Assembly: GCA_031555315.1 (NCBI GenBank)
Contig: JAVBUO010000005.1
Location: forward strand, 375,589 to 439,588
Reading direction: 5' to 3'
DNA length: 64,000 nucleotides
Source: JAVBJV01 sp031555315
Lineage (GTDB): Bacteria > Pseudomonadota > Alphaproteobacteria > Acetobacterales > Acetobacteraceae
This document shows positions 42,417-51,869 of this stretch, piece by piece. The notes under the pieces are model-generated. The model worked only from the letters and a program-made list of their open reading frames with translations, did not search any database and was not told the DNA's origin. The stretch's first letter is position 1. Each line of letters opens with the position of its first letter. The position numbers and the translations under genes are program-made.

Positions 42417-43331
42417 ATGGCCGAAATCACAGCTGCAATGGTGAAGGATCTGCGCGAGAAGACCGGCGCAGGCATGATGGATTGCAAGAAGGCGCTGGTC
42501 GAGACCGCCGGCAACATGGAAGAAGCGATCGACTGGCTGCGCAAGAAGGGGTTGTCGGCGGCGGCGAAGAAGTCGGGTCGCGTGGCGGCTGAAGGTCTGG
42601 TCGGCGTGGCGAGCGGCACGAATATCGGCGCGGTGGTCGAGATCAACGCCGAAACCGACTTCGTGGCGCGTAACGAAACCTTCCAGAACTTCGTTGCCGA
42701 AGTGGCGAAACTGGCGCTGACGGTCGGCGACGACCTCGAGGCGCTGAAGGCCGCGGCCTACCCGGGCAAGTCGCATACGGTTGCCGACGAACTGACCAGC
42801 CTGATCGCGACGATCGGCGAGAACATGTCGATCCGCCGCGCCAAGGTGCTGCGTGTGTCCTCGGGTGTGGTGGCTGGTTATGTGCACCAGGCGGTGCGTC
42901 CGGGTCTGGGCAAGATCGGCGTGCTGGCGGCCGTCGAGGGCGCGGGCGAAGCGGCGACGCTGGAAACGCTGGGCCGTCAGGTCGGCATGCACGTGGCGGC
43001 GACTCGTCCGGAAGCGCTGGACATCTCGGCGGTCGATCCGGCGGCGCTGGAACGCGAAAAGGCGGTTCTGGCCGACCAGGCGCGTGCTTCGGGCAAGCCG
43101 GAAGACATCATCGCCAAGATGCTGGAAGGCCGGATCCGCAAATATTACGAGGAAATCGTGCTGCTCGAGCAGGTCTGGGTGCACGATGGCGAAAGCCGCG
43201 TGAAGGCCGTTCTGCAGAAGGCCGGCGTGAAGCTGGGCGGGTTCGCGCGCTTCCAGTTGGGCGAAGGCATCGAGAAGCAGGAAACGGATTTCGCCGCCGA
43301 AGTCGCAGCGACCGCCGGCACCGGCCGTTAA
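42417..43331 (+). CDS. tsf: Translation elongation factor Ts
   Basis: The 304-residue nucleotide-exchange factor for EF-Tu has the N-terminal UBA-like domain with LREKTGAGMMDCKKALVET near residues 10-28 and the EF-Tu-contacting ETDFVARNETF near 80-90, then the paired core subdomains. ATG 42417 lies nine bases after GGAG, and an earlier in-frame ATG at 42390 is not needed. It follows rpsB, the usual order. Confidence 0.97.
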   Translation: MAEITAAMVKDLREKTGAGMMDCKKALVETAGNMEEAIDWLRKKGLSAAAKKSGRVAAEGLVGVASGTNIGAVVEINAETDFVARNETFQNFVAEVAKLALTVGDDLEALKAAAYPGKSHTVADELTSLIATIGENMSIRRAKVLRVSSGVVAGYVHQAVRPGLGKIGVLAAVEGAGEAATLETLGRQVGMHVAATRPEALDISAVDPAALEREKAVLADQARASGKPEDIIAKMLEGRIRKYYEEIVLLEQVWVHDGESRVKAVLQKAGVKLGGFARFQLGEGIEKQETDFAAEVAATAGTGR

Positions 43332-43352
43332 ACTTCTCTGGCTTGCTTGTTT

Positions 43353-43390
43353 CGGGCGGGAGAGCCGGTTAGGTTCCTCCCGCCCGTTTT
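43353..43390 (+). terminator. Rho-independent terminator between tsf and pyrH
   Basis: CGGGCGGGAG (43353-43362) pairs perfectly with CTCCCGCCCG (43377-43386) around a 14-base loop, followed by TTTT. It lies 22 bases after the tsf stop and 16 before pyrH. Confidence 0.8.
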
Positions 43391-43406
43391 CATATCCGGA
43401 TCCGTC

Positions 43407-44144
43407 ATGCCGCAATCGACATCTCAGCCAGTATACCGTCGTGTTTTGTTGAAAATTTCGGGCGAGGCCCTGATGGGCAAGCGCGAATACGGGATCGACA
43501 CCGATGTGCTGGCGCGCATCGCCGCCGACGTGCAGCAGGTGCTGGCGCTGGGGGTCGAGGTCTGTCTGGTGATCGGCGGCGGCAACATCTTCCGCGGTAT
43601 GCAGGGTGCGGCCTCGGGGATGGAACGCGCGCAGGCCGATTACATGGGCATGCTGGCCACCGTGATGAACGCGCTGGGCCTGCAGAACGCGCTCGAGAAG
43701 ATCGGCGTGCCGACCCGGGTGCTGAGCGCCATTCCGATGTCCTCGATCAGCGAGCCCTATATCCGCCGTCGCGCCGTGAGGCACATGGAAAAGGGGCGCG
43801 TGGTGATTTTCGCGGCGGGCACCGGCAATCCGTTCTTCACCACCGACACCGCGGCGGCGCTGAGGGCGGCGGAAATGGGATGCGACGCACTGTTGAAGGG
43901 CACGCAGGTCGATGGCGTCTATTCGGCCGACCCGCGCAAGGATGCATCGGCGACGCGTTTCGAGGAACTGACCTATCTCGACATGCTGGCGCGCGAGCTG
44001 GCGGTGATGGATGCGGCGGCGATCAGTCTGGCGCGCGAGAACGGTCTGCCGATCGTGGTGTTCAACATTCACGAGGCAGGAAACTTCGCCCGCGTGATGC
44101 TGGGGCAGGGCACATTCACGCGTATCGTCGAACGTGCGGCCTGA
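43407..44144 (+). CDS. pyrH: Uridylate kinase
   Basis: The 245-residue amino-acid-kinase-fold enzyme phosphorylates UMP to UDP. Motifs include VLLKISGEALMG near residues 12-23, IGGGNIFRG near 52-60, GTGNPFFTTDTAAALRA with the UMP-binding region, and the KGTQVDGVYSADP loop. ATG 43407 is used; the first 20 residues of the longer frame lie over the tsf terminator. frr follows after 26 bases. Confidence 0.97.
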   Translation: MPQSTSQPVYRRVLLKISGEALMGKREYGIDTDVLARIAADVQQVLALGVEVCLVIGGGNIFRGMQGAASGMERAQADYMGMLATVMNALGLQNALEKIGVPTRVLSAIPMSSISEPYIRRRAVRHMEKGRVVIFAAGTGNPFFTTDTAAALRAAEMGCDALLKGTQVDGVYSADPRKDASATRFEELTYLDMLARELAVMDAAAISLARENGLPIVVFNIHEAGNFARVMLGQGTFTRIVERAA

Positions 44145-44170
44145 AAATTTTTTGATGAGAGGGAATGGCC

Positions 44171-44737
44171 ATGTCTGCCGACCTTAACGCACTGAAACAG
44201 GATTTGACCCGGCGCATGGATGGCGCGCTGGAAGCATTGAAGAAGGAATTCTCGGGCTTGCGCACCGGCCGTGCCTCGCCGGGGCTGCTGGAGCCGGTGC
44301 GCGTCGAGGCTTATGGTTCGAACCAGCCGCTGACCCAGTTGGCGACGGTATCGGTTACCGGGCCGTCAATGCTGTCGGTGCAGGTGTGGGACAAGTCGGT
44401 CGTCAAAGCGGTGGAAGTTGCGATCCGTGATTCGGGCCTGGGTCTGAACCCGCAGGCCGAGGGGCAGGTGTTGCGCGTGCCGCTGCCGATGCTGACCGAA
44501 GAACGCCGTAACGAGCTGGCCAAGATGGCCAGCAAATACGCCGAGGGCGCACGCGTCGCGGTACGCGGCGTGCGCCGCGACGGTATGGAACAGTTGAAGG
44601 CGCTGGAAAAGAAGACGCAGATCAGCAAGGACGAACACGAACGCGCGTCGGGCGACATTCAGAAGCTGACCGATCAGTACGTGAAGCGCGTCGACGATAT
44701 GCTGTCCGACAAAGAGAAGGACATTCGTACGGTCTGA
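44171..44737 (+). CDS. frr: Ribosome recycling factor
   Basis: The 188-residue tRNA-mimicking protein splits post-termination ribosomes with EF-G. It contains LRTGRASPGLLEPVRVEAYG near residues 27-46, the conserved PLPMLTEERRNELAKMASKY near 107-126 and VRRDGMEQLK. I prefer ATG 44171 because GAGAGGG (44157-44163) is seven bases away; ATG 44165 is in frame but only one base from that site. Its stop overlaps the uppS ATG. Confidence 0.97.
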   Translation: MSADLNALKQDLTRRMDGALEALKKEFSGLRTGRASPGLLEPVRVEAYGSNQPLTQLATVSVTGPSMLSVQVWDKSVVKAVEVAIRDSGLGLNPQAEGQVLRVPLPMLTEERRNELAKMASKYAEGARVAVRGVRRDGMEQLKALEKKTQISKDEHERASGDIQKLTDQYVKRVDDMLSDKEKDIRTV

Positions 44738-45477
44738 TGGCTATGCAAGGCGCGCCAGATCCGGTCTCGGGCGATGCGGATCGCGTGCCGCAGCACGTCG
44801 CGATCATCATGGATGGCAACGGCCGCTGGGCGGCGGCGCGCCATCTGCCGAAACTGGCCGGTCACAAGGCGGGCGGGGATGCGCTGAAGCGCACCATCGA
44901 AGCCGCCGTGCAGATGGGGATCGACTGGCTGACGATCTATGCGTTTTCGTCCGAGAACTGGCGCCGCCCGGAAGACGAGGTCGGCGGGTTGATGGGGTTG
45001 ATGAAGCTCTATCTGCGCGGCGAGTTCAAGGAGATGAAGGCCCAGGGCGTGCGGCTGCGCATCATCGGCGATCTGTCACGCTTTGCGCCGGACCTGCGGG
45101 CCGAGATCGAGGCGGCGGTTGCCGAGACCGCGCACAACACGCGGCTGAACCTGAATGTCGCGCTGTCGTATGGCGGGCGGGACGAGATCGTGCGCGCTGT
45201 GAAGCGCATCGCGGCGACCGTCAAGGATGGGCGGTTCGATCCGGAAACCCTGACCGAGGATCTGTTCGCGACGGCGCTGGATACGTACGGCATCCCCGAC
45301 CCCGATTTGATCATCCGCACGTCGGGCGAACAGCGTCTGTCGAATTTCCTGCTCTGGCAGGCGGCTTACACCGAACTGGTGTTTCAGGACGTGCTGTGGC
45401 CGGACTATGCGCCAGAGCACCTGCAGCAAGCGCTGGACATCTACGCGCAACGGGAACGCCGTTATGGCCGGCGCTGA
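44737..45477 (+). CDS. uppS: Isoprenyl transferase (undecaprenyl diphosphate synthase family)
   Basis: The 246-residue cis-prenyltransferase makes the C55 lipid carrier for peptidoglycan and other envelope polymers. The hallmark HVAIIMDGNGRWAAAR is near residues 20-35, with YAFSSENWRRP in the middle and the C-terminal LIIRTSGEQRLSNFLLWQ and DVLWPDY. It starts one base into the frr stop and overlaps cdsA by 14 bases. Confidence 0.96.
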   Translation: MAMQGAPDPVSGDADRVPQHVAIIMDGNGRWAAARHLPKLAGHKAGGDALKRTIEAAVQMGIDWLTIYAFSSENWRRPEDEVGGLMGLMKLYLRGEFKEMKAQGVRLRIIGDLSRFAPDLRAEIEAAVAETAHNTRLNLNVALSYGGRDEIVRAVKRIAATVKDGRFDPETLTEDLFATALDTYGIPDPDLIIRTSGEQRLSNFLLWQAAYTELVFQDVLWPDYAPEHLQQALDIYAQRERRYGRR

Positions 45478-46315
45478 ACCCGTGTTCCGTTGGCGGGATC
45501 TGCGCAAGCGCGCGGTGTCGGCGGCGATCCTGGCACCTGCCGTGCTGCTGTGCATCTGGCTCGGGGCAATTCCGTGGACTCTGCTGGTCGCGGTGGCGAT
45601 TGCCGGCATGGTCTACGAATGGGTGCGCATCTGCGGCATGCGACCGCATACGATGCCCGGTGTGGCGATGCCGGTGGCCGTGTTCCTGTCGTGCGGGGCG
45701 GCGGTGCTGGAACAGTATGCGGGTGCTCTGCTGGCGCTGGCGGCGGGTTTTCTGCTGACCTGGGCACTGGCGTATGCGCTGCGTAATGCCCCCGAACCGG
45801 ACAGACCGCGCCATCCGGCGGGGCGCCTGGCGGTGGGGGTGCTGATGATCGGCCTGGCCGGCATCGCGCTGATCTGGCTGCGCAGCGAGACCGAATCCGG
45901 CCGCCTCAATGTGCTGTTCCTGTTTCTGATCGTCTGGGCGAGCGATATCGGCGCATATCTGTGCGGGCGCCTGTTCGGCGGACCAAAGCTGGCGCCGCGG
46001 ATATCGCCTTCGAAAACCTGGTCGGGATCGATCGGTGGACTGGTTTCGGTGTCGGTGGTCGGCGGGTTGATCGCGCCGTTGCTGGCACCGGGTGTGTACT
46101 GGAAAGCGGTGCTGGTCGCCATCGTGCTGGGGATCGCCACGCAGGTCGGCGATCTGCTTGAATCGGCGTTCAAGCGCAAGTTCGACGTAAAGGATTCCGG
46201 TTCGCTGATCCCTGGGCACGGCGGGCTGCTGGACCGGCTGGACGGGCTGCTGATCGCGGCACCGGTGGCGGCGCTGCTGGCGCTTATTTTCGGGCAGGGT
46301 GTGCTGTGGCAATGA
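45464..46315 (+). CDS. cdsA: Phosphatidate cytidylyltransferase
   Basis: The 283-residue integral membrane enzyme makes CDP-diacylglycerol for phospholipid synthesis. It has about seven to eight hydrophobic segments and the C-terminal CDP-transferase signature region SFKRKFDVKDSGSLIPGHGG in slightly varied form (ESAFKRKFDVKDSGSLIPGH), plus WASDIGAYLCGRLFGGPKLAP with the metal-binding Asp. ATG 45464 overlaps the uppS end. Confidence 0.95.
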   Translation: MAGAEPVFRWRDLRKRAVSAAILAPAVLLCIWLGAIPWTLLVAVAIAGMVYEWVRICGMRPHTMPGVAMPVAVFLSCGAAVLEQYAGALLALAAGFLLTWALAYALRNAPEPDRPRHPAGRLAVGVLMIGLAGIALIWLRSETESGRLNVLFLFLIVWASDIGAYLCGRLFGGPKLAPRISPSKTWSGSIGGLVSVSVVGGLIAPLLAPGVYWKAVLVAIVLGIATQVGDLLESAFKRKFDVKDSGSLIPGHGGLLDRLDGLLIAAPVAALLALIFGQGVLWQ

Positions 46316-47472
46316 CCGCCAGAACCGTCAGCGTGTTCGGTGCGACGGGCAGCGTTGGCACGCAAACACTGGAACTGATCGGCCTGAACCCCGCCGCGTA
46401 TCGGGTACGGGCGCTGGTTGCGCATCGCAACGCGGAAAAACTGGCGGCGTTGGCACGGCTGCACCGGGCAGAGGTGGCGGTGGTGACGGACGAGGCCGCT
46501 TACCCCGCGTTGGCGCGTGCGCTGACGGGCAGCGACGTGCGGGCCGAGGCGGGTAACGACGCCGCGCTGGCCGCCGCGGCGCTGCCGGCCGACTGGACGA
46601 TGGCGGCGATCACCGGGGCGGCGGGGCTGGCGCCGACGCTGGCGGCGATCCGGCGCGGCGGCACGATCGTGCTGGCCAACAAGGAAAGCCTGGTCTGCGC
46701 CGGCGACGTGGTGCTGGCGGCGGTGCGCGATTCCGGCGCAACGCTGCTGCCGGCGGATTCGGAACACAACGCGATCTTTCAGACGCTCGAGGCCGACAAT
46801 GCCGGCGCGATCGAAAAGATCGCCCTGACCGCATCGGGCGGACCGTTCCGCACGTTCACCAGCGCCGAGATGCAGCATGTAACGCCCGAAATGGCCGTTC
46901 GTCATCCGGTCTGGTCGATGGGCATGAAGATCAGTGTCGATTCGGCCACCCTGATGAACAAAGGACTGGAACTGATCGAGGCGGCGCGTCTGTTCGACCT
47001 GACATCGGAACGGATCGACGTGATCGTGCATCCGCAATCGGTGGTGCACGGGCTGGTCTATTACCGCGACGGCAGCGTGCTGGCGCAGCTCGGCTCGCCC
47101 GACATGCGCGTGCCGATCGGCCACACGCTGGCCTGGCCGCAGCGCATGGCGACGCCTGCGCCACGGCTGGATCTGGTGCAGGCGGGCACGCTGACCTTCG
47201 AGCCGCCCGACATGCAGCGGTTTCCCGCCTTGCGACTGGCGCGCGATGCGCTGGTGGCCGGTGGCGGTGCGCCGACCGTCCTGAATGCCGCGAACGAGGT
47301 TGCCGTCGCGGCATTTTTGGCGCACCGAATCGGCTTCCTGGATATAGCCCGCATCGTGGAAGGCGTGCTGGCCCGGCTGGAGGCGCCGCAGGCGGCAACA
47401 CTGGACGCGGTCATGGCGCTGGACCTTGCCGCCCGCCACACAACCGAACATCTTATCGCCCGCGTAAACTGA
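46312..47472 (+). CDS. dxr: 1-deoxy-D-xylulose 5-phosphate reductoisomerase
   Basis: The 386-residue enzyme makes MEP in the non-mevalonate isoprenoid pathway. The NADPH-binding GATGSVGTQTLELI lies near residues 9-22, LANKESLV and LLPADSEHNAIFQ near 121-149 with the metal ligands, TASGGPFRTF, and HPVWSMGMKISVDSATLMNK near 200-219. ATG 46312 overlaps the cdsA stop (ATGA); in-frame GTG 46306 is better spaced from GGGCAGGG and is an alternative. Substrate and product tie it to uppS two genes upstream. Confidence 0.97.
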   Translation: MTARTVSVFGATGSVGTQTLELIGLNPAAYRVRALVAHRNAEKLAALARLHRAEVAVVTDEAAYPALARALTGSDVRAEAGNDAALAAAALPADWTMAAITGAAGLAPTLAAIRRGGTIVLANKESLVCAGDVVLAAVRDSGATLLPADSEHNAIFQTLEADNAGAIEKIALTASGGPFRTFTSAEMQHVTPEMAVRHPVWSMGMKISVDSATLMNKGLELIEAARLFDLTSERIDVIVHPQSVVHGLVYYRDGSVLAQLGSPDMRVPIGHTLAWPQRMATPAPRLDLVQAGTLTFEPPDMQRFPALRLARDALVAGGGAPTVLNAANEVAVAAFLAHRIGFLDIARIVEGVLARLEAPQAATLDAVMALDLAARHTTEHLIARVN

Positions 47473-47507
47473 TACACTGTTGCGCGTTCGTTCCGGAGAG
47501 CTGCTTT

Positions 47508-48602
47508 ATGGAATTTCTGCTTGGGTCCTCGCGTACGGTCCTGTCGTTTGTGGTGGTACTGGGTGTGCTGGTGTTCATTCACGAGCTCGGCCACTATCTG
47601 GCGGCGCGCTGGCGCGGTGTGCATGTCGAGGCGTTTTCGATCGGCTTCGGCAGACCGTTGGCCAGATGGATCGATAAAGTCGGCACCGAATGGAAGATCT
47701 GTTGGATTCCGCTGGGTGGTTACGTGAAACTTCACGGCCAGGGCGGCGTGGATGAAGCGGATGGTGTCGTTGTGCGTCCGGAATATGCGTTCGACCGCAA
47801 GCCGGTTGGTTCGCGCGCGATCGTGGTTGCAGCCGGGCCGATCGCCAACTTCTTGCTGGCCATCGTGCTGTTCGCAGCAGTTTTCATGACGTTCGGGCGG
47901 CCGGTGCCGTCGGCCGTCATCGGTACGGTGGTGCCGGACAGCGCCGCCGAACGCGGTGGGCTGCGTCAGGGGGACCGGATTCTGAGCATCGAGGGCAATC
48001 GGGTGTTGGTATTCACCGATATTGTCCGCGCGGTCGAATCGCGCCCTGGCATGCCGGTCAACATCGAAATCGAACGCGACGGACAAAACCAGACGCTCGG
48101 CCTGACCCTGGGGCGCAGTCCGGATGGGAATCGTGGCCTGTTGGGTGTGGGGGCTGGCGGCGCCGTCAGGGAACGTCTGGACCCGTTTTCGGCCACCGCA
48201 GCCGGGGCTGCCACCACCTGGAGTGTGACTGTACAGACACTATCGTATGTCTGGCAGATGATTACGGGCCAACGAGGCGCCGAAGAGCTGGGCGGGCCAT
48301 TGCGGATCGCTCAACTTTCGGGGAAATTCGCCGAAGAGGGTATCTCGTCTCTGATGTCCTTCATGGCGATGCTGTCGGTCAGTCTGGGGTTGATCAATTT
48401 GTTCCCGGTGCCGGTGCTGGATGGTGGACATCTGGTGTTCTATGCGATCGAGGCTTTACGCGGCCGTCCGCTGAGCATCAGAGCGCAGGAGATCGGGTTG
48501 CGTATCGGCTTGGCGTTGTTGGGAACGCTGTTTGTGTTCGTGATGTGGAATGATTTGGCGGGCTTAGGGTTGTTTCGATGGGTGCTCCAATTTATCGGAT
48601 AA
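47508..48602 (+). CDS. rseP: RIP metalloprotease RseP (site-2 protease)
   Basis: The 364-residue membrane protease has HELGH near residues 26-30 in the first helix (zinc ligands and catalytic Glu), one PDZ domain (ERGGLRQGDRILSIEGNRV) and the second zinc motif in LFPVPVLDGGHL near 303-314. It cleaves membrane-bound anti-sigma factors and signal-peptide remnants. It has one PDZ domain where E. coli has two, common outside gammaproteobacteria. It lies between dxr and bamA, the usual envelope-biogenesis order. Confidence 0.96.
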   Translation: MEFLLGSSRTVLSFVVVLGVLVFIHELGHYLAARWRGVHVEAFSIGFGRPLARWIDKVGTEWKICWIPLGGYVKLHGQGGVDEADGVVVRPEYAFDRKPVGSRAIVVAAGPIANFLLAIVLFAAVFMTFGRPVPSAVIGTVVPDSAAERGGLRQGDRILSIEGNRVLVFTDIVRAVESRPGMPVNIEIERDGQNQTLGLTLGRSPDGNRGLLGVGAGGAVRERLDPFSATAAGAATTWSVTVQTLSYVWQMITGQRGAEELGGPLRIAQLSGKFAEEGISSLMSFMAMLSVSLGLINLFPVPVLDGGHLVFYAIEALRGRPLSIRAQEIGLRIGLALLGTLFVFVMWNDLAGLGLFRWVLQFIG

Positions 48603-48718
48603 GTTGTGTATTTTTCTGCACATCATATCTGGCAGTTTCGGCTCTAATCCGCTAAGGGCTTACACTAGATTTATGACCGCAAAATCAAAGCGGTCATCCC
48701 ACTCGGAGGGGAAAAGGC

Positions 48719-51049
48719 TTGTTCTGTCTTCGCACTATTTTGCTTGCTTCCGCAAGCATCGCCCCCGCCGTCCTGATGACAGGAAATGCGCTCGCCCAGA
48801 GCCCCGCCGCACAGAATGGGCTGAGCGAGGTTGTCGCCCAGGGTGGTGTAATTCAGAACATCACCGTCGAAGGCAATCAGCGCATCGACGTGGCGACCAT
48901 CCGTTCCTACATGTTGGTCGGCCCCGGCGACCGCTTCGAGGAAGACCGGCTCGACCGCAGTATGAAGGCGCTGTTCGCGACCGGGCTGTTCCGGGACGTG
49001 TCGCTGCGCCGTCAGGGGGCGACCCTTATCGTGCAGGTGGCCGAAAACCCGATCGTCAACCGCGTGGTCTTCGAAGGTAACGGCAAGCTGAACGACGACA
49101 CGCTGCGTCCGGAAGTGCAGCTGCGTTCGCGCTCGGTGTTCACGCAGGCGCAGGCGCAGGCCGACCGGCAGCGTATTCTGGACCTGTATGCGCGGCGCGG
49201 CCGTTATGCGGCGCGTGTCGAACCGAAGATCATTCCGCTGGACCAGAACCGCGTCGACGTGGTGTTCGAAATTCAGGAAGGTTCAGCGGCGTTGATCAGC
49301 CGCATTGCCTTCGTCGGCAACCGCGCGTTTTCGGAAAGCCGCCTGAAGGAAGTCATCGCGTCGCGCGAGGAAGCGTTCTGGCGCTTCATGTCGTCGTCCG
49401 ACACGATGGACCCGGACCGTCTGAACTACGACCGTGAACTGCTGCGCCGGTTCTATCTGCGCAACGGGTATGCCGACTTCGAGATCGTCGGCAGCACGGC
49501 GGAGCTGGCGGCCGACCGCGACGCGTTCTTCGTGACCTACACGGTGCGCGAGGGTGAACGGTACCGTATCGGCAGGGTCGAGGTCGACAGCCAGTTGCGT
49601 AATCTGGATGGCAGTGTGCTGCTGCCGTTCGTGCAGTTCTCGGAAGGCGACTGGTACGACGGCGACGCGGTCGAGCGCAGCGTCACCAAAGTGCAGGACG
49701 AAGTGCAGTCGCGCGGCTATGCGTTCGTCGATGTGCGCCCGCGCATTACACGCAACGCCGAAAACCAGACGATCGATATCCGCTTCGAAGTGGCCGAAGG
49801 GCCGCGCGTTTTCGTCGAGCGCATCGACATCGTCGGTAACGTCCGCACACAGGACCAGGTGATCCGGCGCGAGTTCCGTCTGGCGGAAGGCGATGCCTTC
49901 AACGCGGCGGCCATTCGCCGCACGCGTCAGCGCCTGCAGGATCTGGGCTACTTCAATTCGGTGAACATCCAGCCCACACAGGGCAGTGCGCCGGACCGCG
50001 CCATTCTGACGACCACGGTCGAGGAAAAAGCGACCGGCGAATTCACACTCGGCGGCGGGTACGGCACGGACGCGGGCTTCCTGGCCAGCGTCGGGCTGCG
50101 TGAACGCAACCTGCTGGGCACCGGTGTCGATGCGTCGATCAACACCACGCTGGCGCAGCGCCGCAGCCAGATCGATCTGTCGGTGACCGATCCTTACTTC
50201 CTGGGCCGTAATCTGGTCGCTGGGGTGGATGTGTTCCATGTGCAACGCGACAACCAGGATACGTCGAGCTACGACGAACGCCGGACCGGGTTCTCGCTGC
50301 GCATCGGGTACGAGTTCACCGAGCATCTGCGCCAGTCCTGGGCCTATACGCTGTCTGATCGAAATGTTTACAACGTCGATCCGACGGCATCGCGCTTCAT
50401 TCGCGAGCAGTCCGGTAAGACTCTGATGTCGCAGATCGGCCAGACGCTGACGCTGGATTACCGGGATAGCCGGATCGATCCGCATGACGGATTTGTGATC
50501 CGCCTGGGGACCGACTTCGCCGGACTGGGCGGAGATGTGGAATATCTGCGCGCCAAGCTGGATGCGGCGTACTACGTGCCGCTGGAGCGTGTCTTCGGGG
50601 ATCCGGACTACGTTCTGGCGATCTCGGCCGGGGCCGGGTATTTGTGGAGCTGGGGCGACAACGAGCGTATTGTCGACCGCTTCTTCCTGGGGGGCGAAAA
50701 CCTGCGCGGCTTTGAAGTGGGTGGCGCCGGACCGCGCGATATCTACACGGGCGACAGCCTTGGCGGTCAGTTCCTGTGGACCCAGTCGACCGAGTTCCGC
50801 TTCCCGCTGCCGGTATCGTCGGATTTCGGGCTGACGGGCCGCGCCTTTGTCGATGTGGGTGCCCTGTCGGGTCTGTCTGACAGCGGGCCGGAGGTTGTGG
50901 ACGACGGTGCGCCACGCGTTTCGGCCGGTGTTGGGCTCTCGTGGCGGTCGCCGTTCGGGGTGATCAATATTGACGTGGCGCAGGCGCTGGTTAAGAAAAG
51001 CTATGACCAGACGCAGGTCTTCCGCTTTGGCTTCGGTACAAGGTTCTGA
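48719..51049 (+). CDS. bamA: Outer membrane protein assembly factor BamA
   Basis: The 776-residue Omp85 protein has a signal peptide (about 26 residues, ending ALA|Q), five POTRA repeats (each with a pattern such as ITVEGNQRIDVATIR, VVFEGNGKLNDDTLR, IAFVGNRAFSESRL), and a C-terminal barrel with the lid-lock motif around FLGGENLRGFE and ending RFGFGTRF. It inserts beta-barrel proteins into the outer membrane. The start is TTG 48719, eight bases after GGAGGGG; no ATG fits the signal peptide. The 116 bases before it are AT-richer and may hold a promoter. Confidence 0.96.
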   Translation: MFCLRTILLASASIAPAVLMTGNALAQSPAAQNGLSEVVAQGGVIQNITVEGNQRIDVATIRSYMLVGPGDRFEEDRLDRSMKALFATGLFRDVSLRRQGATLIVQVAENPIVNRVVFEGNGKLNDDTLRPEVQLRSRSVFTQAQAQADRQRILDLYARRGRYAARVEPKIIPLDQNRVDVVFEIQEGSAALISRIAFVGNRAFSESRLKEVIASREEAFWRFMSSSDTMDPDRLNYDRELLRRFYLRNGYADFEIVGSTAELAADRDAFFVTYTVREGERYRIGRVEVDSQLRNLDGSVLLPFVQFSEGDWYDGDAVERSVTKVQDEVQSRGYAFVDVRPRITRNAENQTIDIRFEVAEGPRVFVERIDIVGNVRTQDQVIRREFRLAEGDAFNAAAIRRTRQRLQDLGYFNSVNIQPTQGSAPDRAILTTTVEEKATGEFTLGGGYGTDAGFLASVGLRERNLLGTGVDASINTTLAQRRSQIDLSVTDPYFLGRNLVAGVDVFHVQRDNQDTSSYDERRTGFSLRIGYEFTEHLRQSWAYTLSDRNVYNVDPTASRFIREQSGKTLMSQIGQTLTLDYRDSRIDPHDGFVIRLGTDFAGLGGDVEYLRAKLDAAYYVPLERVFGDPDYVLAISAGAGYLWSWGDNERIVDRFFLGGENLRGFEVGGAGPRDIYTGDSLGGQFLWTQSTEFRFPLPVSSDFGLTGRAFVDVGALSGLSDSGPEVVDDGAPRVSAGVGLSWRSPFGVINIDVAQALVKKSYDQTQVFRFGFGTRF

Positions 51050-51054
51050 AAATA

Positions 51055-51864
51055 GTGAAAATTTCTAAAATTTCTCTGGCAACGTTCGTTGCCGTGGCGC
51101 TGTCTTTTCCGGTGGCTGCGCAGCAGCAGCCGGGGTTCTTTGTGCCGGGTAGCGGTGGCGGGCAACCGCAGCGTCCGGCAGCTGGTGCGCCAACCGCTCC
51201 GCAGCGTCCGGCAACTGCTGCGCCAGCCGCTCAGCCACAGGCCCAGGCAGCTCCACAGCCGATTCAGATCCCGGAACTGCCGGCGCTTCCCAAAGTGGCA
51301 CCGCCGCCGGCGACGGTCGTCGGGGTGATCGGGCTTCCCGAGATCATGCGCGGTTCGCAGGCGGTGCAGGCCGTGGAGCGTGAAATCGGCGCGCGGCGTA
51401 ATCGCCTGAACGAAGAAGCTGCGCGTGAACAGCAGGCCTGGCGCGATGCGCAGCAGGCTCTGGCCAATGACCGGGCGCGGCTGACGCCGGAACAATTGCG
51501 TAATCGCGAGCGCGAGCTGCAGGAACGCGTGAACAATGCCCAGCGCGTTTTCCGCGAGCGTAACCAGGCGATTCAGGAAGCCGCCCAGGCGGCGATGAAT
51601 CAGGTCGATGCGATGCTGAACGCCATCGTCAAGCAGGTTTCGGAAAGCCACGGCATGAACCTGGTGCTGCTCCGCAATCAGGTGGCGTTTCACGGTCCGG
51701 AATTCGACATTACCGGTGAAATTGTCGAGCAGTTGAACAAATTGCTGGCGACAGTGACGATCCCGCCCGAACCCCCGGCACAGCCGTTGACTTCGACGCC
51801 TGCGCCAGCCGCTGCGCCAGCCGCGACGACACCTCCGGCTGGACGTCCGGCGCGCGGTCGCTGA
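51055..51864 (+). CDS. OmpH/Skp-family periplasmic chaperone with long Pro/Ala/Gln-rich N-terminal linker
   Basis: The 269-residue product has a signal peptide (about 22 residues, ending PVAAQ). A low-complexity Pro/Ala/Gln region at about 23-85 contains two copies of an 11-residue unit (QPQRPAAGAPT, APQRPATAAPA). A helical OmpH-like coiled coil at about 90-200 has GLPEIMRGSQAVQAVEREI and LTPEQLRNRERELQERVN, and a Pro/Ala tail closes the protein. Skp holds unfolded outer-membrane proteins for BamA, and the position between bamA and lpxD is the classic one. The start is GTG 51055. The linker makes it about 100 residues longer than E. coli Skp. Confidence 0.85.
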   Translation: MKISKISLATFVAVALSFPVAAQQQPGFFVPGSGGGQPQRPAAGAPTAPQRPATAAPAAQPQAQAAPQPIQIPELPALPKVAPPPATVVGVIGLPEIMRGSQAVQAVEREIGARRNRLNEEAAREQQAWRDAQQALANDRARLTPEQLRNRERELQERVNNAQRVFRERNQAIQEAAQAAMNQVDAMLNAIVKQVSESHGMNLVLLRNQVAFHGPEFDITGEIVEQLNKLLATVTIPPEPPAQPLTSTPAPAAAPAATTPPAGRPARGR

Positions 51865-51869
51865 TTTCC

